Below are positions 8,820 through 18,221 of a stretch of DNA of 64,000 nucleotides, one piece after another. The first letter of the stretch is position 1. Each line of letters starts with the position of its first letter. The notes below the pieces were generated by a model, which ran no database searches, was not told where the DNA came from, and saw only the letters and a program-made list of their open reading frames with translations. The DNA comes from Labilibaculum antarcticum (lineage in GTDB: Bacteria > Bacteroidota > Bacteroidia > Bacteroidales > Marinifilaceae), in contig NZ_AP018042.1 of NCBI RefSeq assembly GCF_002356295.1, positions 3,876,361 through 3,940,360 on the forward strand, given 5' to 3'. The position numbers and the translations under genes were made by a program.

Positions 8820-9245
8820 ATGATTTTTTTTTGTGGTAATAATAAATTCAGATTTTATTGGACGCAGATCATTATGATTCCGCGATGATTATCGCGGATG
8901 AGAAGGTCGAAAATATAGGATTGTTTTCTCTAGGATCTTCGTGGTTTTTAATGAAAATCACAATTGTCAGGTAAAAACAAAAATGCTTGCAGCTTAATTC
9001 TGTCCCAAGAGTGTCTTTTTCTACTGATTAAAACCATTATTACATGCTTCCGGGATTTGGATTAGCCCAGTTAGGTGCGCTAAATTGTAGTTGGCAATAT
9101 TTACGATGCCAGAAGAGCCTCGTAGATGGTGGTATAGCGTTAATAAGGAGTGTTACAGCGACAGCGAACAAATATAATTTAGTAATGGAAAAACACTTTC
9201 ATTTCTGTTGGTGTTTTCCCTTTTATTAGGTGAGGTTTTATTGTG
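8820..9245. other. Gene-free region with a REP-like palindrome
   Basis: About 430 bases lie between two terminators. At 8879-8898 the palindrome TCCGCGAT-GATT-ATCGCGGA is unusually GC-rich for this genome. The surrounding text (about 8859-8960, with GACGCAGATCATTATGATTC before it and ATCTTCGTGGTTTTTA after it) resembles non-coding dispersed sequence common in Bacteroidota genomes. A second, weaker hairpin is at 9187-9219 (arms GGAAAAACAC and GTGTTTTCC). I find no supported gene. Confidence 0.35.
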
Positions 9246-9277
9246 AAAAAAGAGAGCCTCACCGAAGTGAGACCCTC
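9246..9277 (-). terminator. Rho-independent terminator of the ABC exporter operon
   Basis: On the minus strand an 11-bp stem (plus-strand positions 9252-9262 and 9267-9277, including GU pairs) with a TTCG tetraloop is followed by six T (A run at 9246-9251). It lies 27 bases past the permease stop. Confidence 0.9.
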
Positions 9278-9303
9278 CTGGTTTATGAAAAAAAATGAGT
9301 ATT

Positions 9304-11736
9304 CTATTCATATTTTAAGGCATGAACTGGATCCTGACTTGCGGCCTTCCAGGTTTGCCAGCTTACCGTTGCAATGGCAATGAAAAGGGCAATTACTCCC
9401 GATAAGGCAAATATCCACCAGCTTAATTCAATTTTATAGGCAAAATTACTCAACCAGTTAGATGCTGCATAGTAAGCGATCGGACAGGCAATAATGAAAG
9501 CGAGTGCTACCCATTTTGTATATTCTCCAATTAATTGAATTAGTATTTCACTGGAAGTGGCACCATTGGCTTTTTTAATGCCGATCTCCTTTGTTTTGTG
9601 CTGAATACTGAATGACGAAAGAGCAAACATGCCAAGGGTAGATAGTAATATGGACAGAATGGCAAAAAGTGTTAATGCCTTCATTTCGTTGTACTGATTT
9701 CGATAGATTTCGGCATACATATCGCTGATGAATTCATATTTTAAAGGATCATTAGGAAAAAGTTGATTCCATTCTTGAGTAAGAGCGTCAATTGCTGCTT
9801 TTTTGTTTTGATCATCAATTTTAACAAAGTATGTTGCGTTAAATATCCTTTTGGAAGCCATCACAATGGGTTCTTCTTTTGTGAACATGTTGTCGTAATG
9901 GATTGCATCTACAACGGCGATTATTTCTCCTTTTGCAAACATATAGGTGGCTATGAAGTTGTATTTAAATTCTCTGCCAATTACATCTTCCGGATTGCTA
10001 AAACCGAGCATTTTAACGGCAGCCCTGTTTAAAATGTATTGTTCTTTAAATCCAACATGATTAGCCTCATATTCCTTAAGAGTTTTGCCTGCTATGTCTA
10101 AATTTGGGTTGATCGCTATATGCTCCCATTCTGCTGTTGATATCGGGCCCATTTTTAGACTTCCTGCAACTGGCTTTATATCAAAAAGCGAAAAGAAATC
10201 TTCATCGATGGTTAAAACGGTTAATCGTAATTCTTTATCATTTTCAACACCTTCCATTTTGAATCCGTATTTAAATGGAGCAATACTTCCTGGAGGTACT
10301 GTAGAAGCACTTATGGCTAAAATTTCGGGGTGTTTTAAAGCGACCTCCTTGAAGATATCATATTTGTCGATGGCAATCATTGGAGCTTCGGGAATAACAA
10401 GAATCGATTCATCACCATGGCCTAAATGATTTTTATTTACGTATGAAATTTGATTGTACAGAACTAGGGTTAGAATTAAGGCAGAGATGGACAGAACGAA
10501 TTGAAACAGGAGCGACAACTCAAATTTTCTGGATCCTTGATCGGGAGCTTTACTTAAATTCGTTGATAAACCTGTAAGATATAATGGAAGTAAGGCAAGA
10601 ATACCAAATACAATCAGAAGTAGAAGAGCAGAAATTAATACGGTACTGTAAGCTATTTCCAACTGATATTCGAAATGAGTTGCTTCATTAAAATTGTAAG
10701 CTAAAAATGCTCCAATTCCTATTGCTATTATGTTTTGTGTTATAGATCTTAAAAAGAGAAGTTGCGAAAGATTAAAAATTGAAGCTCCGTTCACCATTCT
10801 AATTTTAAAATCTTTACTGTTGTTTATAAATTGTACAAAGTTTAAATTTGAATAGTTGATGATTACAATTAAAAGAATAATTACAGCGCCTGCAATTAGA
10901 ATGATTAACGAATTAATATTCCCATTCTGACCTAATTCATTTCCTTGATGACTTTTTAAGTGAATATCTTTTAGCTTTAAAAGTTTAAAGCTTGGAGCTA
11001 CTTCACCTTCTTTAACATTCTTAGACCAATAATCATTAATTGAATTTACGAGTTCATAAATGGACGTTTTTTCATGCAGAAGCAAATAGGTGTAATAACC
11101 TCCGAAATTTTCTTTCATTTCCTTTAAAGATCTTGAAAGTAGTATTTCTGGTCTAAAGTGGGAGTTGTTTGGTGCATCTTTTAATATCGCAGTAATGGTA
11201 ACTATTTTGTCTTTTGCATAAGGTTCTTTTATCGTGATTTCTTTTCCTATAACATCTGTGCTGCCAAAATAGTTAATTGCTGTTGCTGTACTAATTGTTA
11301 CTTCGTTTGGTTTTTTTAGAAGCGTATTTCGATTTCCTTTTTCTACTTTAAAATCAAAAACTTCAAAGAAAGTTTCGTTGGTGTAGTAGATGTTTTCAGG
11401 GGAAAACTCATTTTCTCCAATCTGAATTTTTGCTTGCCATAAATTGCCAATAAATCCAATCTTTTTAATGGAAGGAAAACGGTCGTAGAGACTGACGATG
11501 TAGTTTCTGTCAATAGAGGCAGAACTGATATCATCAGTTTGATCAAGTTTGTTTGCTCTTCCTGGTTTGTCAATTTGTATTCTGTAAATATTGTCTGCTT
11601 TGGAATGAAATTTATCGAAGGAGAGCTCTTTTTGAGTGTATGAGAAAACAATAAGAACAACAGCAAAGGCAATTGCAATGCCAATGATATTAATCGAAAA
11701 CCATTTTTTATTTTTGTTGAAATAATTGAAAAACAT
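9304..11736 (-). CDS. MacB/FtsX-type ABC transporter permease
   Basis: The 810-residue inner-membrane permease has two FtsX-like modules. A first transmembrane helix (about 13-31) is followed by a MacB-type periplasmic domain (about 32-270) and helices near 275-295, 330-350, 365-390 and 405-430. A second periplasmic domain (about 430-690) and helices near 690-712, 740-760 and 772-795 complete it. The last cytoplasmic turn carries TKEIGIKKANGATSSEI, the typical FtsX coupling motif. This large two-module form is common in Bacteroidota and belongs to the mechanotransmission/exporter group rather than the classical importers. Its ATPase is encoded 17 bases upstream on the same strand. The substrate is unknown. 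The divergent sigma-54 regulator and kinase probably control it. Confidence 0.92.
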   Translation of the reverse strand: MFFNYFNKNKKWFSINIIGIAIAFAVVLIVFSYTQKELSFDKFHSKADNIYRIQIDKPGRANKLDQTDDISSASIDRNYIVSLYDRFPSIKKIGFIGNLWQAKIQIGENEFSPENIYYTNETFFEVFDFKVEKGNRNTLLKKPNEVTISTATAINYFGSTDVIGKEITIKEPYAKDKIVTITAILKDAPNNSHFRPEILLSRSLKEMKENFGGYYTYLLLHEKTSIYELVNSINDYWSKNVKEGEVAPSFKLLKLKDIHLKSHQGNELGQNGNINSLIILIAGAVIILLIVIINYSNLNFVQFINNSKDFKIRMVNGASIFNLSQLLFLRSITQNIIAIGIGAFLAYNFNEATHFEYQLEIAYSTVLISALLLLIVFGILALLPLYLTGLSTNLSKAPDQGSRKFELSLLFQFVLSISALILTLVLYNQISYVNKNHLGHGDESILVIPEAPMIAIDKYDIFKEVALKHPEILAISASTVPPGSIAPFKYGFKMEGVENDKELRLTVLTIDEDFFSLFDIKPVAGSLKMGPISTAEWEHIAINPNLDIAGKTLKEYEANHVGFKEQYILNRAAVKMLGFSNPEDVIGREFKYNFIATYMFAKGEIIAVVDAIHYDNMFTKEEPIVMASKRIFNATYFVKIDDQNKKAAIDALTQEWNQLFPNDPLKYEFISDMYAEIYRNQYNEMKALTLFAILSILLSTLGMFALSSFSIQHKTKEIGIKKANGATSSEILIQLIGEYTKWVALAFIIACPIAYYAASNWLSNFAYKIELSWWIFALSGVIALFIAIATVSWQTWKAASQDPVHALKYE

Positions 11737-11753
11737 AGGTGTCGTATTGAGGG

Positions 11754-12452
11754 TTAGAAATTAATGCTGGGCATTTTTTTTGCAGTACTTTCCGCTGCTA
11801 TTTCACCATCGAAAAGGCGAATTACTCTGTGTGCAAATTCCGCATCTCTTTCCGAGTGAGTGACCATCACTATTGTTGTTCCGTCATTATTTAATTCGCT
11901 CAATAAATTCATCACTTCCAATCCTGTTTTCGAATCCAGATTACCAGTTGGTTCATCAGCAAGCAACAGTTTTGGGTTGGCCGCTACCGCGCGGGCTATG
12001 GCAACACGCTGTTGTTGTCCACCTGATAATTGCTGTGGGTAATGGTTCCTTCGGTGCCCAATTTTCATACGATCTAGTATTTCCAAAACGCGTGCTTTCT
12101 TATCTGCTGATTTAATATTTAAATAATTAAGTGGCAGTTCAACATTTCGGTAAACATTTAGTTCATCAATTAGGTTAAAACTCTGGAACACAAAATTGAC
12201 ATTGCCTTTTCTGATTTTATTGCGTTGTTTTTCTTTTTGAGATCCGACTTCCTGATTGTCAAAATAATACTTTCCTTCAGATGGACTATCCAACATTCCC
12301 ATGATGTTGAGCAAGGTCGATTTACCGCAACCCGAAGGCCCCATAATGGCAACGAATTCACCTTCTTTAATTTCCAGTTTAATATTGTTTAGGGCTGTTG
12401 TTTCAACCTCTTCTGTCTGGAAGGTTTTACTTAAGTTCTCTATTTTTATCAT
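11754..12452 (-). CDS. ABC transporter ATP-binding protein (LolD/MacB type)
   Basis: A 232-residue ATPase with Walker [10 protein letters not shown] (38-46), Q-loop VFQS (88-91), signature LSGGQ (142-146), Walker B LLLADEP (162-168) and H-loop THSERDAE. The length and the ADEPTGNLD form fit the LolD/MacB/FtsE branch that energises FtsX-type permeases. It is the first gene of a two-gene operon and the permease follows after 17 bases. Upstream, the region lacks a TAnnTTTG box on this strand and contains a 12-bp inverted repeat at 12483-12523. Confidence 0.94.
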   Translation of the reverse strand: MIKIENLSKTFQTEEVETTALNNIKLEIKEGEFVAIMGPSGCGKSTLLNIMGMLDSPSEGKYYFDNQEVGSQKEKQRNKIRKGNVNFVFQSFNLIDELNVYRNVELPLNYLNIKSADKKARVLEILDRMKIGHRRNHYPQQLSGGQQQRVAIARAVAANPKLLLADEPTGNLDSKTGLEVMNLLSELNNDGTTIVMVTHSERDAEFAHRVIRLFDGEIAAESTAKKMPSINF

Positions 12453-12482
12453 GTTAATCAGATTGGTAATACAATTGTACAG

Positions 12483-12523
12483 GTTTCATACTATAAACAC
12501 AAGTGAATTAAATAGTATGAAAC
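12483..12523. promoter_or_regulatory. 12-bp perfect inverted repeat upstream of the ABC exporter operon
   Basis: Arms GTTTCATACTAT (12483-12494) and ATAGTATGAAAC (12512-12523) are perfect inverted copies separated by 17 bases. They sit 31-71 bases before the ATPase start codon. The site could be an operator for the divergent NtrC-type regulator or form a hairpin in the leader of the exporter mRNA. The sequence alone does not decide. Confidence 0.6.
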
Positions 12524-12704
12524 TTTAAAGACTTGTTATCTTATTTGTATTTCGTTGCCAATTATTATGCCTCTTATCGAATATAATAGATAGTCAGCTT
12601 GTTAGCTTAATTTACGTGGTGTTTTATTGATGTGGATTGTAAATAAATTTTATTATTAGTGTATAGTTTCTTTACAATTAATAGACTTGTTAGGGAAGGT
12701 TTTT

Positions 12705-12712
12705 TACTTTTG
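12705..12712 (+). promoter_or_regulatory. -7 box of the two-component operon
   Basis: TACTTTTG matches TAnnTTTG and lies 22 bases before the ATG of the response regulator gene. A TTG is present at 12687-12689, but its 15-base spacing is shorter than usual. Confidence 0.5.
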
Positions 12713-12733
12713 AGAAAGGCTAAAATTTAGATT

Positions 12734-14098
12734 ATGTCAATAGGTAGGGTTTTAATAGTTGATGATCACAAAAGGGTGTTGACCGCTTTGCAGATTTTAC
12801 TTCAAGATGAATTTGAAGAAGTGCAGACTTTGTCTAATCCCAATTCTTTACTTTCTACTTTAGCAACTAATCAATATGATATTATTCTTCTGGATATGAA
12901 TTTTTCAGCAGGAGTGAATACGGGCAATGAAGGTTTGTTCTGGTTGAAAAAAATACTGGATAAAGATACTGATCTGGCTGTTGTTTTGATGACTGCATAT
13001 GGTGATGTGGAGTTAGCCGTGAAGGCCATAAAAGTAGGAGCATCCGATTTTATTTTAAAGCCATGGGATAATAACAAATTGGTTAGTACCCTGAAAACGG
13101 CATTGGAACTGCGGCGATCGAAACAGAAAATTATTCAGTTGGAGAATGAAAAAGCAGGGTTGGCACGAGAGATGAATCAAGCATCAACACAAATGATTGG
13201 TCGATCAAAACCAATGCTGGAAATGCTGCGCATTGTTGAAAAGGTTGCAAGTACCGATGCCAATATTTTGATTCTTGGAGAACATGGAACTGGAAAGGAG
13301 TTAATTGCAAGAGAATTGCATCAGAAATCGGAAAGATGCAATGGCATTTTTATTACTGTTGATATGGGAGCAATTACCGAATCATTGTTCGAAAGTGAAC
13401 TTTTTGGGCATGTGAAAGGTGCTTTTACCGATGCAAGGGAAAGTAGAATTGGTCGGTTCGAAATTGCTTCTGGAGGAACGCTGTTTTTAGACGAAATAGG
13501 CAATCTTTCCATGCCGATGCAAGCCAAGTTACTTGGTGCATTGCAAACACATAAGATCATTCGCTTAGGCGATAATCAGGTTCGTGATATAGATATCCGA
13601 TTGATTTGTGCAACCAACAAAAATTTGGTGCAGATGGTTGTGGATGGTGAGTTTCGGGAAGACCTGCTATATCGAATCAACACCATTCAGATTGATGTGC
13701 CTGAGTTAAGGTATAGAAATGGGGATGTTGCAGTATTGGCGGAGTATTACCTGAGAAAATATGCAGCGAAGTACAACAAGGAAAATCTTCGGTTTGCTAA
13801 AAATACGATTGATAAACTAATGGGATATTCTTGGCCTGGAAATGTTCGGGAGCTGCAGCACACAATCGAAAAGGCAGTTATTTTAACTGATAATCCGGAA
13901 TTGTTAGCTGAAGAGTTTCTTTTTAAAGAGAGACGCATCAATGAAATAAAAAATGAAGCTGTTTCATTCGAAGAGATGGAAAAGCAATTGATTGGCTCTT
14001 CAATGGACCGGCACAAAGGCAATATGAGTCATATTGCTAAGGAATTAGGTGTAACTCGTCCAACCTTATATCATAAAATTAAAAAGTATGATTTATAA
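12734..14098 (+). CDS. Sigma-54-dependent response regulator (NtrC family)
   Basis: A 454-residue activator with three parts. The receiver domain (about 4-120) has Asp10/Asp11, the phospho-acceptor Asp54, Thr87 and Lys109. The AAA+ domain (about 153-390) has Walker A GEHGTGKE (182-189), Walker B LFLDEIG (250-256) and the sigma-54 contact loop GAFTDA (229-234). A Fis-type helix-turn-helix (about 415-452) ends with VTRPTLYHKIKKYDL. The classical loop is GAFTGA; the Gly-to-Asp change at its fifth residue also occurs in other Bacteroidota regulators (from memory). The gene overlaps the kinase gene by 11 bases and is divergent from the ABC exporter, its likely target together with unlinked sigma-54 promoters. 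Confidence 0.94.
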   Translation: MSIGRVLIVDDHKRVLTALQILLQDEFEEVQTLSNPNSLLSTLATNQYDIILLDMNFSAGVNTGNEGLFWLKKILDKDTDLAVVLMTAYGDVELAVKAIKVGASDFILKPWDNNKLVSTLKTALELRRSKQKIIQLENEKAGLAREMNQASTQMIGRSKPMLEMLRIVEKVASTDANILILGEHGTGKELIARELHQKSERCNGIFITVDMGAITESLFESELFGHVKGAFTDARESRIGRFEIASGGTLFLDEIGNLSMPMQAKLLGALQTHKIIRLGDNQVRDIDIRLICATNKNLVQMVVDGEFREDLLYRINTIQIDVPELRYRNGDVAVLAEYYLRKYAAKYNKENLRFAKNTIDKLMGYSWPGNVRELQHTIEKAVILTDNPELLAEEFLFKERRINEIKNEAVSFEEMEKQLIGSSMDRHKGNMSHIAKELGVTRPTLYHKIKKYDL

Positions 14099-15464
14099 AA
14101 AATTGCTGGTTCAGATAATTGTCCGGATTATTGGGATTGTTCTTCTTTCATTTCTTTTTGGCTGGTTGCTTTGGGAAAGTAATTATCCGAATTTGTCAAT
14201 TGTTGTATTTATTCTTATTTGTTGGCAGGTTGTTAAATTGATCTATTTTCTGAATTCTACGAACCGTTTGTTAAGTCAGTTTTTTTTATCCGTAAAGAAT
14301 GAAGATTCTACCCTTAAAATACCCAAAGTATTTGAAGGAAGATCATTTAATGAACTTCGTGTTAGCATGCAGAATGTCAACCAAATAATAAAAGATTTAC
14401 GTCTTAAATTCCAACAAAAGGAGATTTTTAGTGATGCAATAATTGAGAATGCTGCTGTTGGTATTTTAACCATTACTTCTTCGGGAAAGGTTGAATGCAT
14501 CAATCGAAAAGGAAGAGAATTACTTGGTGTTCATCATTTGGTTAACATCAAAGCTCTATTAAAATCTGATTCAAATCTGGTTTTTTTATTTCAACAGATA
14601 AAGTCGGGCGAAAGCCGTATTGTTGAAACGCAAATTAGCCAGACTAAAATGCATTTGTTAGTTAATTGTAGTGCGTTAATTTTAGCCGAAGAAACGTATC
14701 AATTACTTTCTTTTACGGATATTAAGAATCAGCTGGACGCGAAAGAACTGGAGTCTTGGCAGAGTTTAATTAACGTTCTTACCCATGAAATAATGAATTC
14801 TGTTTCCCCTTTAACGTGCTTGTCTGAGAATCTGGAAAAAAGTTATAAAGAAATAAATTCAGGGACATTGATTTCGGAGAAATTACTCACAAAAACTAAA
14901 ACTGGATTACGGGTAATTAAAGAGCAGGGTGAGGGTTTGATGCATTTTGTTGAAACGTACCGCGAATTATCCCGTATACCAAAACCACAAATAAAAGATG
15001 TCGCAGTAAAACATTTGTTTGAGCATGTGAAGTCCTTATTTTGTTTGGATGAGAATGTCAATATTCATTATCAGTTTATTATTGAGGGTGAGGATTTATT
15101 AATCGCTATCGATGAGCAACTTATTGTTCAAGTGATGGTGAATCTAATTAAGAATGCACAGTTTGCAATCTTTGAAAAGGGAATCATTCAAATTAAAGCT
15201 GAATCCAATGAGGATGGATTTGTAATAATTTCGATAGAGGATAACGGTTCAGGTATCAAATCCGAAGACATGCAGAGTGTTTTTATTCCATTTTTTACAA
15301 CAAAAGAAAATGGTTCGGGTATTGGTTTATCTATCGCAAGATCCATTATGCGTTTGCACAATGGCAATATAAATCTGGAGTCTTTTTATGGCGAAGGTAC
15401 AAGGGTGCTTATTTCATTTCGGGAACGAATCCAGGAATTATCTAAGGAGAAAATGCTTGTTTAA
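14088..15464 (+). CDS. NtrY-like sensor histidine kinase
   Basis: The 458-residue membrane kinase has two transmembrane helices at the N-terminus (about 10-28 and 36-55) and almost no periplasmic loop between them, so it probably senses an internal or membrane signal. A HAMP-like/linker segment leads to a PAS domain (about 112-212). The phosphorylated histidine is His233 in LTHEIMNSVSPL. The ATP-binding domain carries NLIKNAQFAI (N box), EDNGSGI (G1) and FFTTKENGSGIGLSIA (F/G2). The start at 14088 overlaps the regulator gene by 11 bases, which suggests translational coupling. It is the cognate kinase of the sigma-54 regulator. Confidence 0.93.
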   Translation: MIYKKLLVQIIVRIIGIVLLSFLFGWLLWESNYPNLSIVVFILICWQVVKLIYFLNSTNRLLSQFFLSVKNEDSTLKIPKVFEGRSFNELRVSMQNVNQIIKDLRLKFQQKEIFSDAIIENAAVGILTITSSGKVECINRKGRELLGVHHLVNIKALLKSDSNLVFLFQQIKSGESRIVETQISQTKMHLLVNCSALILAEETYQLLSFTDIKNQLDAKELESWQSLINVLTHEIMNSVSPLTCLSENLEKSYKEINSGTLISEKLLTKTKTGLRVIKEQGEGLMHFVETYRELSRIPKPQIKDVAVKHLFEHVKSLFCLDENVNIHYQFIIEGEDLLIAIDEQLIVQVMVNLIKNAQFAIFEKGIIQIKAESNEDGFVIISIEDNGSGIKSEDMQSVFIPFFTTKENGSGIGLSIARSIMRLHNGNINLESFYGEGTRVLISFRERIQELSKEKMLV

Positions 15465-15600
15465 ATTTGGTTTTGTTTTTTTCAGTATATTGATTTATTG
15501 TTAGGTTAGCTGTCATAAATATTTATTTAAATTGAGTGTGAATTGAAAATAAATAGAACAACAAGGACTAACGAATGTTAAAATATGATATTTTAGGGGA

Positions 15601-18048
15601 ATGGTTGAGCAAAAGGTATTACGTTCGAGAATATTAGAGTTGTTGTTTAAAGGTGAATCTGAGTCTGCAATTCTTAATGAATTGGTGCATCAGGCTCAAT
15701 TGATTGCATCTGACTCTATTTGTTCAATATTGTGTGTTGATGAGAAAGGAAAGCGTTTATTGTTGGGAGCGGCACCTGATTTACCCGATTTTTACAATAA
15801 AGTAATACATGGTACTCCTATAAGACATGGAGTCGGATCATGTGGAACCGCAGCTTTTACTGGTGAAAGAGTTATTGTTGAAGACATTTCCACTCATCCT
15901 TTTTGGAAGAATGTTAAAAATCTTGCGAAAGAAGCAGATTTAGGATCATGTTGGTCTGAACCCATAAAGGATCCTTCGGGTAAGGTTTTAGGGACTTTTG
16001 CCATTTATCATCGTACGCCAAATTCGCCAAATCCAAAAGATCTGGAATTGATCTCAGAACTATCAGACCTTACTGCAATTGTTCTAGATCGCTATAAAAT
16101 CATTAAACGACTGGAGGAAAGCGAAAATAAATATAAGGTTTTGGCTAATGCAGGTAATGAAGCAATTTTTATTCTTGAAGGCGATAAAATAGTTGAAGTA
16201 AACAAGCGAGCAGAAATAATAACGGGTTATTCTGAAATGGAATTATCTGGTATGTCAATTTATAATTTTCTTGCTAAAGAATATTGGATTACTCCTTACT
16301 CTGATGAATCCAGAAAATTTCGACATAAAATTAAGGCTGTCGGTGTTAATAAAAATGGCCTAAACGTAAGTGTTATTGTTCGTATTAAAAATTCCACTTT
16401 CAAAGGTAAAGTGGTTTGTTTACTTTCCGTAAGAGATGTTACCAATTACATAAATGCCAAAATAGAATTAAGTAAATTATCTCAATCAATCATTCAAAGT
16501 CCGGTATCTGTTGTAATAACAAATGTAGATGGAGATATTGAGTATGTGAACCCGAAATTTAATAAACTAACCGGTTATTCTTTGGAAGAAGTAATTGGAG
16601 AAAATCCCCGACTTTTAAGCTCTGGAAATAATAAAGCTGAATTGTATAAATCCATGTGGCAGGAGATTAAGTCGGGTAATGTGTGGAGAGGAGAATTTCA
16701 GAATAAGAAAAAAAGCGGAGAGCTATTTTGGGAATTTGCAACAATATCACCTTTAAAGGATGACCGAGAGCAAATTATTAATTTTATTGCTGTTAAAGAA
16801 GATATTACAGATCGGAAGAGGCAAGAACAAATTCAACGAATTATATTGAATATTTCGAATGCTGTATTTACTCAAATGACCTTAGTAGAGTTTATTCAAT
16901 TTATCAGAGAAGAATTATCTTCTATTATGGACACAACGAATTTCTTTGTTGCATTATATGATGACGAAACGGAGTTGTTTAGCCTGCCTTTTCATGACGA
17001 CGAACATGATTCATTTGAAAAATTCCCTAAAGGCAAGACTATTTCGGGCTGGGTTGTTGATCATGAAACGGCACTTTTAGCGACAGCAGAAAAATTGGAT
17101 GAGTTGGAGGCTAAAGGAGAAATTGATCTTGTAGGTGAACCATCAAAGATTTGGCTTGGTATGCCTCTTAAGGGAAAAGAAAAAGTGATTGGTGTGTTGG
17201 TCATTCAAAGTTACATTGACGAGAATGTGGTTACCGAAGAGGATAAGAATATGCTTGAGTTGGTCTCTCAGCAGATTAGTATTTCTATTGAGCAAAAAAG
17301 AACTGAACAGGAATTGCATAAAGCTTTGCGTGACGCTACGGAATCTGATCGTTTAAAGTCTGTATTTTTAGCTACGATGTCACATGAATTGCGCACACCT
17401 TTAAATGCAGTAATTGGGTTTTCCGAATTAATCAATAATGAAATAGATCTTGAAACAGCAGTTGAATATAGTAAAATGGTTAATCAGAGCGGTCAGAATC
17501 TATTAAACATTGTAGAGGATTTGTTCGATATTAGTCTAATACAATCGGGTGCTGTTAAAATTAAACAGGAAAATTATAGCTTGCTTAATTTATTTTATGA
17601 GATAAGCGCAGTGATTAATGTAGAACAGAAAGTGCTTAATAAAGAGCATATTGAATTAAAGATAAATTTTCCTTCGGACTATAATGATTTTTTTATAAAA
17701 ACTGATCCTCATCGTTTTAAGCAGGTATATTTGAATTTACTGAAAAATGCGTTAAAGTTTACCGATCGGGGAAGTATTGAATATGGGTTTACAAAAAGTG
17801 ATTTGAAATCGGGTATCGTTCTTCAGTTTTATGTGAAAGATACAGGAATAGGAATACCTGAAGAAGTACAAGAAAGTATTTTTGGTCTGTTTAGACAGGC
17901 CAATGAAAAGCTTTCACGGAAATATAATGGAGTCGGAATCGGTTTATCTATATCGAAGAGCTTAACTGAATTATTGGGAGGGAAAATTTGGTTTGATTCA
18001 ATACCTGAAGAAGGATCAACTTTTTATTTTACACATCCTATTAAATAA
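15601..18048 (+). CDS. GAF-PAS-PAS-GAF sensor histidine kinase
   Basis: An 815-residue soluble kinase without transmembrane helices. Domain order: GAF (about 15-170, with GSCGTAAFTGERVIVEDI), PAS (about 178-290), PAS with a PAC-like end (about 295-415, NPKFNKLTGYSLEEV and AVKEDITDRK), GAF (about 425-565), HisKA with His595 in MSHELRTPLNAVIGFSEL, then HATPase with NLLKNALKF, DTGIGIPEE and GVGIGLSIS. No receiver domain is attached and no response regulator follows, so it is an orphan kinase here. The gene lies 136 bases after the NtrY-like gene, on the same strand. The first GAF resembles those sensing small molecules or redox state, but the ligand is unknown. Confidence 0.93.
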   Translation: MVEQKVLRSRILELLFKGESESAILNELVHQAQLIASDSICSILCVDEKGKRLLLGAAPDLPDFYNKVIHGTPIRHGVGSCGTAAFTGERVIVEDISTHPFWKNVKNLAKEADLGSCWSEPIKDPSGKVLGTFAIYHRTPNSPNPKDLELISELSDLTAIVLDRYKIIKRLEESENKYKVLANAGNEAIFILEGDKIVEVNKRAEIITGYSEMELSGMSIYNFLAKEYWITPYSDESRKFRHKIKAVGVNKNGLNVSVIVRIKNSTFKGKVVCLLSVRDVTNYINAKIELSKLSQSIIQSPVSVVITNVDGDIEYVNPKFNKLTGYSLEEVIGENPRLLSSGNNKAELYKSMWQEIKSGNVWRGEFQNKKKSGELFWEFATISPLKDDREQIINFIAVKEDITDRKRQEQIQRIILNISNAVFTQMTLVEFIQFIREELSSIMDTTNFFVALYDDETELFSLPFHDDEHDSFEKFPKGKTISGWVVDHETALLATAEKLDELEAKGEIDLVGEPSKIWLGMPLKGKEKVIGVLVIQSYIDENVVTEEDKNMLELVSQQISISIEQKRTEQELHKALRDATESDRLKSVFLATMSHELRTPLNAVIGFSELINNEIDLETAVEYSKMVNQSGQNLLNIVEDLFDISLIQSGAVKIKQENYSLLNLFYEISAVINVEQKVLNKEHIELKINFPSDYNDFFIKTDPHRFKQVYLNLLKNALKFTDRGSIEYGFTKSDLKSGIVLQFYVKDTGIGIPEEVQESIFGLFRQANEKLSRKYNGVGIGLSISKSLTELLGGKIWFDSIPEEGSTFYFTHPIK

Positions 18049-18221
18049 GCTAAAACAATTCAATAATAAGATCAAAATGCTTCAGTTCTTTCCCTGTAAG
18101 TTTTTTAACCAATTTTAGCATGCAATTCATCAAACTATAAGCCTGATAATAAAACAAATGCTCTTTTAAAATCGTAATTTAGTTAATAGGTTACTTTTTA
18201 TTCAGCTTTAAACTTATAGCC

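Noticed and set aside
9040-9208. A minus-strand open stretch in the same gap, hydrophobic at its start and ending in two stops
   Set aside because: No ATG or GTG start in frame, no recognisable family, and it lies downstream of the exporter terminator on that strand.
9044-9229. A 61-codon plus-strand frame in the gap before the ABC exporter terminator
   Set aside because: It shows no family resemblance, no ribosome-binding context, and runs through the hairpin at 9187-9219. It is most likely chance.
12556-12574. Possible sigma-54 promoter for the exporter operon (minus strand AGGCAT, five bases, TTGGC)
   Set aside because: The -12 element has GG where GC is nearly invariant, so the match is one base out of register. 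I do not call it as a feature.
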